Part shown: positions 20,930 to 31,814 of the stretch, in pieces | How the letters are laid out: every line of letters begins with the position of its first letter | Numbering within the stretch: position 1 is the first letter of the stretch | Source of the DNA: Rhipicephalus microplus | Taxonomy: Eukaryota; Arthropoda; Arachnida; Ixodida; Ixodidae | Assembly: GCF_043290135.1 (NCBI RefSeq) | Contig: NC_134710.1 | Span: 281,851,776-281,915,775, forward strand | Reading direction: 5' to 3' | DNA: 64,000 nt | The notes under the pieces: model-generated | Database searches by the model: none | The model's input: the letters and a program-made list of their open reading frames with translations, nothing else | What the model was told of the DNA's origin: nothing | Position numbers and translations under genes: made by a program

Positions 20930-22420
20930 TAGCGCAACAGCTTAAGCAGCGGCCACAGCCACACCTCCGCGAACCACCGTGCCGCTAACAAGCCGGCGAG
21001 TCCTAAGCGAGCGACATCTTTCAGCTCGAGCAAGCGAACGCGAGACCAAACACGGCGCTGCACGCGGAGTGTCGGCCGCCAGCGATCTTCGAACAGGAGA
21101 GCGAGCTCACGCTTGGCCGCCGCCACGAACAGCGGCGAGCTGGTTTAGAGCTAGTGCCGAAGAAATCGACGGTAATGCGGCCCTTTTCCACAAACTCGAG
21201 CGAGTGCAGCGCGCAAACGCGAGTCCACTGCCACGACCAACGGACGGTGCCGATCTGCTAGCGACCGACTGATGGGAAAGCAAACTGTAATTGCGACCAA
21301 TTTTCAGTGAGTTCCGACGCTAGCGAAAGCCCCGCCAGCCCATCCTGGTGCACTTACAGCGTGCGACATACTACAACCAAGCTCTTTACGAGAACCCGCA
21401 ACGTGTTTTTTCATCGATTCTTAACACAGCGACGAGGTCTCATCCCAATATCGTCAGCCCGGAGCTCATCGCGGTCGCGAAGACAAGCGAGCACTCGATG
21501 AGCGAGCGTACGGGCGGCCGACGGCAATGGCGGCCAATTTCCAGGCGGTCGCAAAGCGCAGGCGAACTGCAGACGCCGAAACTGACCTTCGCGATGCACT
21601 TCGTGCGTGTGATATACACCACGACCGAGCCCGTAGCCGGCAAGCGGGATCCGTATTGCACACGCGACAACTAGAGTAGAATAAAGAATGATAACCTACC
21701 TGCCTTAGAATCAAGTGCTGTTTTCTGCCCTGAGTCAGACTGAAGTATATATTCGGTAGGCCTGTTGTCTTCTCGGCCGCCATATTGGCCTTCCCAACTG
21801 TTGCTGTCGCATGTTGGTCTTGACTATGTTGAAGCCAGAGATTTACAGCGCCGCGTGGTGACGTGAGGAGACTTGCTCCAGACTTCATGGGTGCAGCGAA
21901 ACGCAAAAGCAGCAGCCCACGCTCATCCAAGCGTACACACAAGCACCACGTCGTAATTCTTAGATCGTCGAATCCAGGCGGCGGTGGTCGAGCACTCCGA
22001 GTGTGACGCAACGCGAACCGTCGCCGGCAAAATACAGAAAAGACTGCACCAGCAGAGGAGGAGAAAGAGGGCTGGTCACCTTGGCAACGCTTTTCGCGCT
22101 GCCTGCAATCCCCGGGCGCATCATCCCTTTGGAGCATGTTTGGAGACTAAATGGTTTCGCGCGGCACGCTTCCCTCTGCGGTTGATCCTTAACGGTATAT
22201 CCGTTCATCGCGTTCGCCTATTGAGCTCCGTTACTCCTTTTTCGAGTAATTTTGCCTTAGAGTGTAGGCACATAGTACCTATTGTTCCGCTTTTCCTCCG
22301 GCAACAGTTATGACTTTCGGCTCTAGCGTATCTACCCTGCTTCAGAGTGCGAGCGATGACGGATCCGTTCACCTCTGAGCCGGAGGGCAGAGGCGACCAG
22401 CCGGAGATACTATGAAGAGC
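20930..22420. promoter_or_regulatory. CpG- and GC-rich tract, possible promoter region
   Basis: Base composition changes sharply from AT-rich surroundings to CpG-dense sequence. Long frames on both strands here (including a 223-codon minus-strand frame at 21466-22137) are arginine/serine/alanine-rich and domain-free, as expected from GC-rich non-coding DNA. The region fits a promoter or unmethylated island for a minus-strand gene starting at 21783, but could be GC-rich repeat. Confidence 0.35.
21700..21783 (-). CDS. Candidate first coding exon, minus strand
   Basis: ATG at 21783 lies in CCAATATGGCGGCC, a near match to the TISU/YY1 start-codon element (SAASATGGCGGC, one mismatch) and also a strong Kozak context (A at -3, G at +4). 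It opens 28 codons (MAAEKTTGLPNIYF...) that end in phase 0 at a consensus donor CAG|GTAGGT (21700/21699). The exon sits inside the CpG-rich tract, as TISU starts with short 5' leaders often do. No domain can be read from 28 residues and the next exon was not identified. The frame also runs further upstream without a stop, so the true start is inferred from the motif. Confidence 0.4.
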
Positions 22421-23250
22421 GTCGTTTTATGCTCGCTCGCATAAGGGAGTGGAGCACTAAATGCAACCATGACTCACGAAACGTTCTTGGTGAGGCGGGC
22501 ATATGTTAAACAACAACAGCAATGCTTGCAACGCTGCTTGCATTATTTGAAGCTAAACCCTGTGGATAATAGGAGTTTTAAGCATGGCGTAAACATATTT
22601 ACAAATGCAGACACTCTCACCGCAACACCTTGAAAAGCGCAATCCACGTGTATCAAGCTTATCAAGCTTTTATCAGTTTTTTTCCAGCTCAGTCAGCGCC
22701 TTCTCATATCGTACATAGAGTAGAACATAAAAATAAAGATTGGTCATTCTGGCCTAAAGCGGTGGCGCTACGCACATTCACCCTAGCCATAAGATGGCAA
22801 CACATCATTCACTGATTTTGAGGAAACGTGTGTACTAGTTGTCTACTACCCTACTCTTTCAAGTGAATTATAGGATTACGTGTCTTTGCGACGGCGAATT
22901 TGGCTTTCTTATCCGTCTTTATCACTTCGCGTGCACATAGTTGGGCAGGAACTGGCATGAATCGAATGTGAGATAAATGCACATGTGGTCGACGTGACGG
23001 TAACGTTGTCAAGATCCGTGTTCATGAGCATTTTAAGCAATGAGCTAGTATGGACTGCAGCAGGGCGACGCGATAAAAAATGTGCGGTAACGTGCGCGGC
23101 GTGCGTTGAAGTCCTCGCTTGTTTTGTCCGCCTGTCTGCTTGGCTGCTGCTAGGTGCGAACGCTATCATTACTTTGTAAAATACGTAATGCAATCGTCTT
23201 TATAGCCTTAAACTAACATTTATCGCTTTGTGCTGTTCGATGTACAGAGA
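22421..23250. other. Unannotated interval
   Basis: No recognisable coding or repeat signal. Confidence 0.5.
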
Positions 23251-23252
23251 TT

Positions 23253-23291
<39 letters not shown>

Positions 23292-23460
23292 TTAGCAAGG
23301 TACTGCTAGTCTTAAAAGGCTGTAAGCAGGAGTCGGGATAAAAAGGTGAGGGAATATAGCCATACTACGTAGGAAAAAAAAAAGACGATAGCGACATGCT
23401 AGACACTGAGCACATTTCTACAACAATAGTGTCAACACATCGATAAACACAATATTGCAT
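23251..23460 (-). mobile_element. LINE 3' end with (AAAT)n tail
   Basis: The (TTTA)n tract at 23252-23293 is followed by AGCAAGGTACTGCTAG and GTAAGCAGGAGTCGGGA, which parallels the 3' end of the LINE at 16747 (TACATACTGCTGACC, GCAGGAATGGGC). Read on the minus strand this is a LINE 3' UTR and tail. No reverse-transcriptase frame follows. Confidence 0.6.
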
Positions 23461-23462
23461 AA

Positions 23463-23660
23463 CTGCATTGTAACCTAAATACTCGAAATACCATTATGCA
23501 TAGCGCACATACTATGAAAAAAATATATTAAAATACATATCGGTATAAACAAGTGAACATGGAGCACTGTAATCTAAATACTCGTAATGCCATTAATGCA
23601 TAGTGCACATGCTAGGAAAAAATATCAAAATACATATAGAAATATACAGGTGAACATTTA
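23463..23660. repeat. Imperfect tandem duplication, ~100 bp x 2
   Basis: 23463-23562 and 23567-23660 share CTAAATACTCG, ATGCATAG, GCACATACTA/GCACATGCTA and AAAATACATAT. Probably an internal duplication in the 3' UTR of the adjacent LINE. Confidence 0.75.
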
Positions 23661-24534
23661 CAAAAGAAATCAGAAGATTATTATAGTTATACAGTTGCGC
23701 TCTTCACTTCGCTTATTGTTTTCTTGGAGTGCATCACACGAAAAAAAAAAACGTTTGGAATGCTGTCCAGCACGTTCGCGAGAAAATTGTTGTTTGGCTC
23801 AAAATATGAGGCGTTGCTCGCGTCGTTGGATTTTCTTTGTGCCGGTACAAGTATTCAAATTCTGTGCATGTGTGAGATTATGTGAAAAGTGCTTCTATGC
23901 ATAGTATCGTTATCGCGGGCATTCGCAAATTGTTTAAAGCGGTAACAAGTGCAATGAAAAAGAAGTTGTGAATCTAGAAAAAATGTTAATAGATAAAGCT
24001 ATAGGGCGTTATCTTTGAGTAAACATTTCTGCCTCGATCGTTAACAGCTTGCATGGCACCCAAAATGGCATTGTTTTTGCTGCGACAACTGCTTGTGGCT
24101 GTTTTTCGCGAAAGAGCAATTTAGAGTGCGTAAGTGAAAATTAACGTTAAGGCAAGAAAAAAACTTTGCCAACATTTCTTTTTTTCTTTTTTTGGTTCAC
24201 GCCGGAGTCAAGTGCTGCCTCTACAACTGCCGCGTTGCGTTGTGCACTGTATGTGTAGTTGTACAAATTTAATGCAGTTTTATTGATCTGCAGGTCTTCC
24301 TATAATGTTGTCCATATGTTTCTTTCTGGAGTCTAATTTATACTCATGTTTTGACAGCAGTATTTCCGTGTTTCGAAGTGCAATAAGGCTATCTCTTCAT
24401 GCCACGTTCTTCAAAGAATAACATAGTGGGTTAATGAATATCACTAGAAAATAAAAAGTTTTTGCTCCCCCAACAATAGTTGTGTTATATTGAAATGTGT
24501 GCATAGACACACAGTGGCATCGTGGGCTTGCCGC
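23661..24534. other. Unannotated interval
   Basis: AT-rich; no recognisable feature. The flank near 24480 may belong to the neighbouring dispersed repeat. Confidence 0.5.
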
Positions 24535-25267
24535 TCTGTCGACGCAGCTTACACGAAGCTAAACGATGAATTAAAAACACGCGTTAAAAATTGGCCCCAT
24601 AGCTGCATGTAATCTGCAAATGTCGTCGAAAGACGATTGTCTTGCGTGTGGAGAGAGTGAACAATTAATTCGATGTTCTCCGCAAGAAAATCTATGAATG
24701 GTGTTTTGGGGGCGCTGCGTTAGAGTGCCTCGAGCGTGCAGCGTAGGCGAACGAGCGCATCAAGTCGCATCACACGTGATACATGAGCGCCACCTGGCAG
24801 TCTTCTTGGAAAACGAAGCGCGTAGCTTTGAGACGAGTGTGCGCGCCCGTCTCAGAGGTGAGAAGGTGAGGAACGCAAGGTGACGGGTAGGTGCAACCAC
24901 CATCGCGTCTTAGCAAAGCGTTGGAAACACTCACCTTTTCGTGCAAGCGTTGCATGGTCAGCACAACGTGATAAGCGCTATAGTCCTTAACATTACTTAT
25001 GTATGCATTTGCTAGTAAAATATGCACATGCAGAATATATACGTGTTGTTATGGTGCCACAGACTTGCGCTATAATTGCTTAATAATTGACAATTGCACA
25101 AGTATGAACGCTAATCCTTGAGCAACATTGGTGGGCGCTGCGGGTGGGGTCGGCCGTTTAAAGTACTCGGTGCCGTTAAGAGTGGGCAAACAGACAAATG
25201 TACAGGCAGATAGACAGACCAAAATTTTTGCGTCGAAGGTTCCCAAGAAAGACTATCGTCTTTAAAA
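24535..25267 (-). repeat. Dispersed GACGATAGTC repeat, long copy (copy B)
   Basis: Minus-strand copy. Its start (reversed) is TTTAAAGACGATAGTCTTTC at 25267 and it runs through a (TCTG)-like stretch, GCGCCCACCAATGTTGCTCA, GTGTTTCCAACGCTTTGCTA, GACGGGCGCGCACACTCGTC-type sequence and a second GACTATCGTCTTTCG-like motif near 24630. Collinear with 28370-29165, which lies on the plus strand. No transposase or RT is evident. Confidence 0.8.
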
Positions 25268-25278
25268 TCAATGTGTTG

Positions 25279-25497
25279 GTCTAGTGGCTAAGGTACTCGG
25301 CTGCTGACCCGCAGGGCGTGGGTTCGAATCCCGGCTGCGGCGGCTGCATTTCCGATGGAGGCGGAAATGTTGTAGGCCCGTGTGCTCAGATTTGGGTGCA
25401 CGTTAAAGAACCCCAGGTGGTCGAAATTTCCGGAGCCCTCCACTACGGCGTCTCTCATAATCATATAGTGGTTTTGGGACGTTAAACCCCACATATC
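25279..25497 (+). repeat. Ruka SINE with 15 bp target duplication
   Basis: Starts at GTCTAGTGGCTAAGG, so about 13 bases of the usual 5' end are missing, and ends in GACGTTAAACCCCACATATC. It is flanked by AAAATCAATGTGTTG at 25264-25278 and 25498-25512, a perfect target-site duplication. Sequence is close to the window consensus, hence young. The insertion sits at the end of repeat copy B. Confidence 0.95.
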
Positions 25498-25520
25498 AAA
25501 ATCAATGTGTTGCTGATCGG

Positions 25521-25643
25521 CGGCGTCAGCTGCGCTTCCGCTGGGAGGCGCCACCCACCAGAGACGAGCTGGCCGACCAGCTTTGGGCTGTCCGGCAAGC
25601 TGAAGATGCCGCCCGGGTCGAAGGACTTCGAATGGTCACCTGA
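25521..25643 (+). pseudogene. C-terminal end of a LINE ORF2
   Basis: Forty open codons then TGA (25641-25643); the frame reads RRQLRFRWEAPPTRDELADQ and continues through RQAEDAARVEGL. This arginine/alanine-rich ending followed by a short UTR, AATAAAG and an (ATTC)n-like tail (25999-26012) matches the last residues of tick LINE ORF2 proteins. Everything upstream is absent, as in a 5'-truncated insertion. Confidence 0.65.
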
Positions 25644-25742
25644 GGCACCGCCATCATAATCGACGGAGAGTGGGAAGGGACAGGAGTTAATACCCTCTCC
25701 CCCCTCGCCCGGTGAAAGCTGCTGAACATTAAATAAAGTTTA

Positions 25743-25983
25743 GCTCCACCGCGGTGGTCTAGTGGCTAAGGTACTCGGCTGCTGATCCACAGGTCGCTGG
25801 ATTGAATCCTAGCTGAGGCGGCTGCATTTCCGATGGAGGCGGAAAGGTTGTAGTCTCGTGTGCTCAGATTTGGGTGCACGTTAAGAACCCCAGGTGGTCG
25901 AAATTTCCGGAGCCCTCCACTACGGCGTCTCTCATAATCATTTGGTGGTTTTGAGACGTTAAACCCCACATATCAATCAATCA
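25743..25983 (+). repeat. Ruka SINE with 15 bp target duplication
   Basis: Full-length copy (CCACCGCGGTGGTCTAGTGG to CCACATATCAATCAATC). Flanked by ATTAAATAAAGTTTA at 25728-25742 and 25984-25998, perfect duplication. B-box region carries changes (GGATTGAATCCTAG). Confidence 0.96.
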
Positions 25984-26099
25984 ATTAAATAAAGTTTATT
26001 CATTCATTCACAGCCTCAGAGACGATCACGCACAAAGAAGCGGTGTCGGAGCCTGTATGCTAATCCTGATTAGTAGAAAATAGACTTCAACACAACCTT

Positions 26100-26660
26100 T
26101 TTTGCGGTCTCCCCTTTTTGAATTGCAAAGGTTCCGAACGGCCGTTTGGAGCGCTGGGAACCCAAATACGCTGGAAAATAACCTTCAAGATTATGTCAGA
26201 GGTGCAATCAGGAATTGATGTAAATATAAGGACTGGGGTACGTCTCGCGTTGGGTGCTCACGGGAAGACGATGAATTATGCTGTAATGGGGGCTATGGGA
26301 TGGACAGGCTTTGAATAAGGGAAGCTCAGAGCAAAATAAGACTTGAAGAGAGGCTTGGGAAAATGAAGGAGAGTAGATGGGCAGAAAAAGTGTTCAAGTA
26401 TTTGTATAGGAAGAGCATGGACACAAAAAAAAGGAGAAAAAGAACTAGGAGGCTCGCCACTAAATATACGGCTCCCGATTTGGGCGATACGGCAACAAGG
26501 AGCATTAAGTGAAAAGTCAGAGAAGTGGAGAGGATTTATTGGATGGCAGCGATGGAAAAGAAGCCGGCTCTCAGTAACTACCGAAAGGCAAGAGTGTAAT
26601 AGGGTGGGAGAAGTTTTATAGTAATTCAAGGGGAAGCGCTTTATTATTCGAAGCGAGATC
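26100..26660 (+). pseudogene. LINE ORF2 C-terminal region, 5' part of split copy
   Basis: Decayed tick-type LINE ORF2. Recognisable pieces are GYGMDRL/MGWTGFE (~26290), RLGKMKESRWAEKVFKYLY (~26350-26405), MAAMEKKPALSNYRKARV (~26540-26600) and an SALLFEARSG-like stretch (~26630-26655), separated by stops and frame changes. Its continuation resumes at 27738 after an insertion. The family is one whose ORF2 ends in a CxxC...H...C zinc-knuckle-like segment. Confidence 0.65.
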
Positions 26661-27737
26661 GGGTTGCATTAAACGTGCAGTCATAAATATGATTCAATAA
26701 AGAAGAAGAACATAGTAAAGTCTGTTTTACAATTGGGGCAGATGTCGAAGCGCACGGCATCTCTGCAGTCGCGCGCCGGAGACAGCTCGCGTATGCGCAG
26801 ACGCTTGAAGAGCGTGCTATTGAACAGCATCGTCTGCGACGATAGTGTGTGCACGCTTGCCACATTATCAGGCTCCCCGTTGATTTCGTTGTTCCTGCAG
26901 GAAGTAAGACAATATTGTGTACTAAACGTTGTGCGATGCCTACCTCTCAGGTTTGATATGTGAGGTTTAACGTCCCAAAACCACCATGTGATTATGAGAG
27001 ACGCCGTTGTGTAGAGCTCCGGAAATTATGACCACCTGGGGTTCCTTAACGTTCACCCAAATCGGAGCACACGGGTACCTTTCAGCTTTGGTTGGGGATA
27101 ACTGGGTTCTTAAAACACGGTTCCACATCATATGTTGCTCGCTCTTTCGAAACGCCGCAGTACTGAATGCGTTTGCGTATATTTTTTTCTTTGCGTGTGA
27201 ACCACAGTACCCTGCGACGGGGAATATCACCATCAGCACGTACCGTGCGTGGTATTTGTTTTACACCTAAAAAAGAAATAAATAAAAACGAACCACTCTC
27301 TATGGACTATTATCCAGCTATTGTGGCGACTACTATCGCCACAATAAAACAAATTAAATTGAGTTCAAGATTGCTGTAGGTCAAGAAAACGAGCTTAACT
27401 TCCTTCTTCTTGATAGCATTTCTTTAGTTTTGGCAACACTCACACGCCGGTGCCAAAATATACGCCTGAAGCTTTCCATTTCACTTAGTACCACATCATG
27501 TCACCAGCGGCAGCGGTAGCGGCACTCATTTTGAACGGCAATGAGGCGTACTGTGACACAATGAGATATATGGCCTAGTTTCCGCAGAAATTACGAAATT
27601 TTCCTGCTGCCTTACAATGCGGCCAGCTCGCGCCGCCGTGACTGACGACGTGGTCCAAACATTCAACACAACGCCCCTCAAGCGTCTGCGCACGCACGGG
27701 CTGCTGCTGGCGCGCGCCTGCCACGCTGTTCGCATCA
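26661..27737. other. ~1.08 kb insertion splitting the LINE
   Basis: Sequence unrelated to the LINE frame separates its two collinear parts. It contains a Ruka fragment (26954-27081) and two related short frames on opposite strands: minus 26733-26860 (LFNSTLFKRLRIRELSPARD) and plus 27640-27735 (FNTTPLKRLRTHGLLLARAC). Ends are not sharply defined by eye and no TIR was found. Confidence 0.5.
26954..27081 (-). repeat. Ruka SINE, 3' fragment
   Basis: Minus-strand copy keeping TGATATGTGAGGTTTAACGT to GGAGCACACGGGTACC; tRNA head missing. Confidence 0.85.
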
Positions 27738-28021
27738 TGGCCTTATAGAGAGGCCACGCGATACGAGATTTCCCCTAAGTGTGAAACAGACTGTTCTTGG
27801 TGTGGGCGAGCTAAGGAAACAATCAAACATGTTCTGATTGAATGCGGCGATATCCACCTAGACCTACTTGTGATCACAAGTCTACATGAGGCGTTGGATT
27901 TAAGGGGCGAACATGGAAAGCTGAACTCGTCCGTGATAGAAGCAAGTAAGAAACGGTTAGAATATTGGTGGCAGAAAAGTAGAGATAAAGGACAGAAATG
28001 GTGGAAAAAGGAAGTCATTTT
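27738..28021 (+). pseudogene. LINE ORF2 C-terminal zinc-knuckle end, 3' part
   Basis: Resumes the frame broken at 26660: RYEISPKCETDCSWCGRAKE, then TIKHVLIECGDIH, and the terminal RLEYWWQKSRDKGQKWWKKE before TGA near 28026. The CxxxxCxxC...H....C arrangement is the C-terminal knuckle found in several arthropod LINE ORF2 proteins. Not functional given the upstream damage. Confidence 0.65.
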
Positions 28022-28369
28022 TGCCTGAAAAGGCAGAAAGATGAAACATTATTTCATCTTTTTTTTGTAGTAAGATCAGTTTAATCGAAGTAGGAAGGAC
28101 ATTTGGCCAACATAAAAAGTGAGTAATGTTCTCATTTTTTTTCTTGCGAGCCTGGTAGCACACATGTCACCACCGCGTTATACAGGGGGTGCTCATAGCT
28201 TCCATCCCCCCTACCACCGCAGAGGCGTATTGGTGTGTCCTCTTTTAACTTTTTCTTTGGTACTATATGATCGCGCTGCGGAAAGCGGGGCCAGTCGTCA
28301 TGGCGGAGCTGCTGCTTCTGCGACTTTTTGGTGGCAAGTGCGGCTACGCTATTATTTGAAGCGAAACTT

Positions 28370-29165
28370 TTAAAGACGATATAGTCTTTCTTGGGGACCT
28401 TCGATGCAAAAATTTTGGTCTGTCTGTCTGTTTGTCTTTCTGTCTGTCTGTCTGTCTGTCTGTCTGTGTGTAAATTTGTCTGTTTGTCTGTATGTCTGTC
28501 TGTACATTTGTCTGTTTGTCCTCACTTAACGGTTTCGGGTACTTGAAACGGCCGACCGCATCCACAGCGCCCACCAATGTTGCTCAAGCAAGATTTAAGG
28601 TTCATGCTTGGGCAATCGTGAATTAAAAAGGAATTATTGCGCATGTCTGGGGCACCAAAACAACACGTATATATTCTGCATGCGCGTCTTTTACTAGAAA
28701 AGGCACACATATGTAATTTTAAGGACACTAGCGCTTATCACATTGCGCTGACCATGCAACGCTTGCACGGAACGGGGAGTGTTTCCAACGCTTTGCTAAA
28801 AAGAGACGGTGGTGGCACCTACCCGTCGCTTTGCGTTCTACACCTTATCACCTCTGAGATGGGCGCGCACACCCGTCTCAGAGCCACGCACTTTGCTTTC
28901 CAGGAAAACTGCCAGATGGCGCTCATGTCTCACGTGTGACGCGACTTGATGCGTTCGTTTGCCTCCACTGCTCGCTCGAGGCACTCTAACGCAACGCCTC
29001 CAGAATACCACACACCGATTTTCTTGCGGAGAACATCACTTAAATATCTTGTTCATTCTCTCCACACGCAAGACTATCGTCTTTCGCCGACATTTGCAGA
29101 AACTTGCAAATACGGGGCCAATTTTTTTTGTTCATGTGCGTTTTTATGCGCATCTCTCGACGAAG
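28370..29165 (+). repeat. Dispersed GACGATAGTC repeat, long copy (copy C)
   Basis: Plus-strand copy beginning TTAAAGACGATATAGTCTTT, with a (TCTG)n run at 28418-28519, CGCCCACCAATGTTGCTCAA, CCAACGCTTTGCTAAAAAGA, GGGCGCGCACACCCGTCTCA, and a mirrored GACTATCGTCTTTCG near 29073-29087. Homology with copy B and with 45083-45170 continues ~80 bases past that motif (GGGGCCAATTTTT), so the mirrored motif is not the true end of the element. Confidence 0.8.
28418..28519 (+). repeat. (TCTG)n microsatellite inside repeat copy C
   Basis: Interrupted tetranucleotide run; expanded relative to copies A, B and D. Confidence 0.9.
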
Positions 29166-29710
29166 GTAGCATCGAATTGCTGAGAAGTGCCTCAAATCGG
29201 TAGAACGTGTTTTGTAACATACAGCTCCGGCTATCATACTTGTGCTGGGTGTGCTCCTTTCTTCAAAATACCTGACTGAGAGTGAACGTCTGAAGCAGTT
29301 GCCCCTTATAATTCCAGGTTCACACCGAACTATACTGCTCACTGACCATGACTGCGCTAAGCATTTTTCAAAGACACAGTTTCAATCACATATCACACAA
29401 AATTTAAAGAATGGGTTATACTTGACGCGCTGAAGAGCCATGTTATGTCTAAAAAGTCATTGCCACCTAATTTCTAAACTGTCTTCAGCACTTCACACGG
29501 ACAAGTAAACCCAGGAAGCCACCCCGGAAGAGAAAAGCTCCTGTGCAAATGTCCAAACAGTTTTGTTAAGCAGTCGGCAACATCAATGCAACGCATAAGC
29601 GTGAGCAGGGTTTTCCATCGAAAAGGGGTGGGGGGTGAAGGTTCATTGCAGCCTCCCTCCTTACTAAGTCAAAGTACGGGGCCAATCTTGTGCCCCCCGT
29701 TTTTTAGGCA
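29166..29710. other. Unannotated interval
   Basis: No recognisable gene or repeat. Confidence 0.5.
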
Positions 29711-29772
29711 TGTGTGTGCGTGCATTCGTCTGTTACTCAAACCCAAACGGGTGAAAACGTTATGGAGGCAGA
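29711..29772 (+). repeat. 62 bp direct repeat, copy 1
   Basis: Identical to 30476-30537 (TGTGTGTGCGTGCATTCGTC ... ACGTTATGGAGGCAGA). Identity over 62 bases with unrelated flanks implies recent origin. Confidence 0.95.
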
Positions 29773-29977
29773 ATAACCGGCCCCTCTTCCACCCCCATCC
29801 CTGGTGTGCACGCCTAATGATGTGACGCGTCAATGTGGTTGCATCAATATTAATATTACAACAATATATAATATTATCAACATCTTTCCCAACAATATCC
29901 CAATAGAGGGATAATGTTATCCCTATAAAAAGACATTACTATCTTAACAGAGGAATATTGATAATTACCGTAGGCTG

Positions 29978-30132
29978 ACGCTCTAAAATCCCGGTTTGAT
30001 TATGAGGGACGTTGTAGTGAAAGGCGTCTGAGTAATTTTGACCACACAGTTTTGTTTAACACGCGCCTACATCAAAGCACACGGGTGTTCTTTGAATAGT
30101 GCCCCAACTGAAATGCGGCCGCCGTTGCCAGG
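29978..30132 (-). repeat. Ruka SINE, decayed partial
   Basis: Minus strand; GATTATGAGGGACG, TTGTAGTG, TTTTGACCAC and AAATGCGGCCGCCG are recognisable. The tRNA head beyond the GCCGCC block is missing. Confidence 0.75.
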
Positions 30133-30397
30133 AAAGGTTTTCATTGGAGGATACCATGGTGGCTTATGTTTTTGGTAGTGTTAATATTGTATATTATATT
30201 ATTTTCTTCATTTTTTTGCAACAATAAACGCCCTAAAAGAGGAAACTGCAAATGTGCGCGAGCAGAACTAGAGGCCAAAGTGCTGCCTGATCGATTTGTT
30301 TTCACAACATTCACCCCCTGCAAGGGGCGCTTAAATTTAAATGAATCCTTAAACCTGGTGCAGTGTTCATTTTACTCTGAAATAAGTTTCCTTCTCG

Positions 30398-30490
30398 TGC
30401 GTGTGTGCGTGCGTGTGCGTGTGCGTGCGTGTGTACGTGTGTGCTTGTGTGTATATGTGCGCGTGCGTTAGTGCGTGTGTGTGCGTGCAT
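30398..30490 (+). repeat. GT-rich microsatellite
   Basis: Interrupted (GTGCGT)/(GT)n tract that runs into the 62 bp direct repeat. Confidence 0.9.
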
Positions 30491-30537
30491 TCGTCTGTTA
30501 CTCAAACCCAAACGGGTGAAAACGTTATGGAGGCAGA
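30476..30537 (+). repeat. 62 bp direct repeat, copy 2
   Basis: Second identical copy, 765 bases downstream of the first. Confidence 0.95.
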
Positions 30538-31373
30538 GGATTTTCCAGTCGCCAACACCGCTTCGTTGGCTTCGTTGGCCGCTGCGTCATATATGGCACA
30601 CAGCAGAATGCGGCTGGGTTTCTGAACATACTAAGGCCGCGAAGGCGCGTACACGGTCAACAGCTGAATATTCTTACGGTGCGGTTTTGAGCTAGTTTGT
30701 GGGTGTAATTACCCACGGGTGAAAGAGAATTTTACCGTAGGGTTGAAGCACTGTCGTAAATGAGCATGTTGTCGCTTCATACCTTAACATGAAATAAAAA
30801 GCGATGACGCAATACATACTTAGAAAAGATTTGCAAAACAAAAAAAAAATCTTAGAAGGAGTGAGATAAGTCATAGAAAGTGAATAGCCAGCTTAATGGG
30901 GGCATAAGCTTCCCTGTTTCAACAGCCTTCACGAAGTTGAAGTGGCTTTAATAATAAAACTACGTCATGCAACGTGAACTGGCTGCATTCGCAAGTTACC
31001 TCATATAAGGCGTCGTTTTTCCCGATATCACATCTGTGTGACAGCTGTTTTTTCAATGTAACCGGCAAGAACTAAAGAGATTTGTGCATGCATAAGGACG
31101 TTAGAGCAACGTCATTTTTTTACCTGTTTGTAAGTGTAGAACCGAGAAATCTTCGATACTACGTTAAGGTATTCGCAGGAAGCATTAGACTTCTAAAGTA
31201 GCTGATATTTTTCCTTAATTTGTGTGAGTGTCTCACAAGTACAATCAATAAGTATTTCAGTAATTTCTGCAGTCTGACATATCAGAACCACAGTAGAATT
31301 ATAGGCAATTAGTAGTGGAGGGCTTTTTAAATCTCGACACGGGATAGTCTTTACAGTGAACTGTCATCTTACA
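30538..31373. other. Unannotated interval
   Basis: AT-rich; no recognisable feature. Confidence 0.5.
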
Positions 31374-31489
31374 GTACACGGGCCTTTAACATTTCGCTTC
31401 CATCGAAACGCAAATTCCACAGCCAAGATTGAAGCCGCGTCTCGTGCCACCTGCAGCCGAGGACCAGAACCACTGCGTCACGGAGGTGA
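31374..31489 (-). repeat. Ruka-like SINE, 5' (tRNA-head) remnant
   Basis: Minus strand, strongly diverged: ACACGGGCCTTTAACATTTC, TTCCACAGCCAAGATTGAAG and CAGCCGAGGACCAGAACCAC align with the head half of Ruka. It is the only partial copy in the window that keeps the head and loses the 3' end. Confidence 0.55.
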
Positions 31490-31814
31490 TTATTAGCATA
31501 TTTGAGTAAAATGCGATTCTTCTTAGTGCATATCTTGGCATGCCTTCACCTCTCGGCTTACAATTTTTTATTGACCGTAAATTAAGATAATTTTGAGGCT
31601 CCGTTTCCTTATTGGACACAGCATGAGTGAAAACCGGCAGTTTTGATTATTTATAGACGGGGAGGTGACAGGCGCTCCTATAGATGTTGTATTCCCCGTT
31701 TGAAAGTTCAAATTAACTTTACCAAGCCGAACACTCACGCGGGTAAGTCAGCGAATAGCGCATAAAACAGCTGTTCTAATTGTTTAATGGTTTCGTCGAC
31801 TGTAAGCAAAAGTT
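31490..31814. other. Unannotated interval
   Basis: No feature seen. Confidence 0.5.

Larger units (their letters stand above)
25513..26012 (+). mobile_element. 5'-truncated LINE 3' end split by Ruka
   Basis: Comprises ORF2 end (25521-25643), 3' UTR to ATTAAATAAAGTTTA, then the 25743-25983 Ruka insertion, and the tail TTATTCATTCATTC. The Ruka target duplication copies the AATAAA-containing sequence, so the LINE was there first. Confidence 0.7.

Noticed and set aside
21466..22137. 223-codon minus-strand frame, the longest in the window
   Set aside because: Arginine/serine/alanine-rich, no domain, lies in CpG-dense DNA where stops are rare; the better-supported signal is the short TISU-like exon within it.
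25279..25350. tRNA genes at the heads of SINE copies
   Set aside because: A- and B-box-like motifs are present but no cloverleaf closes and the sequence continues into SINE bodies; no free tRNA gene was found.
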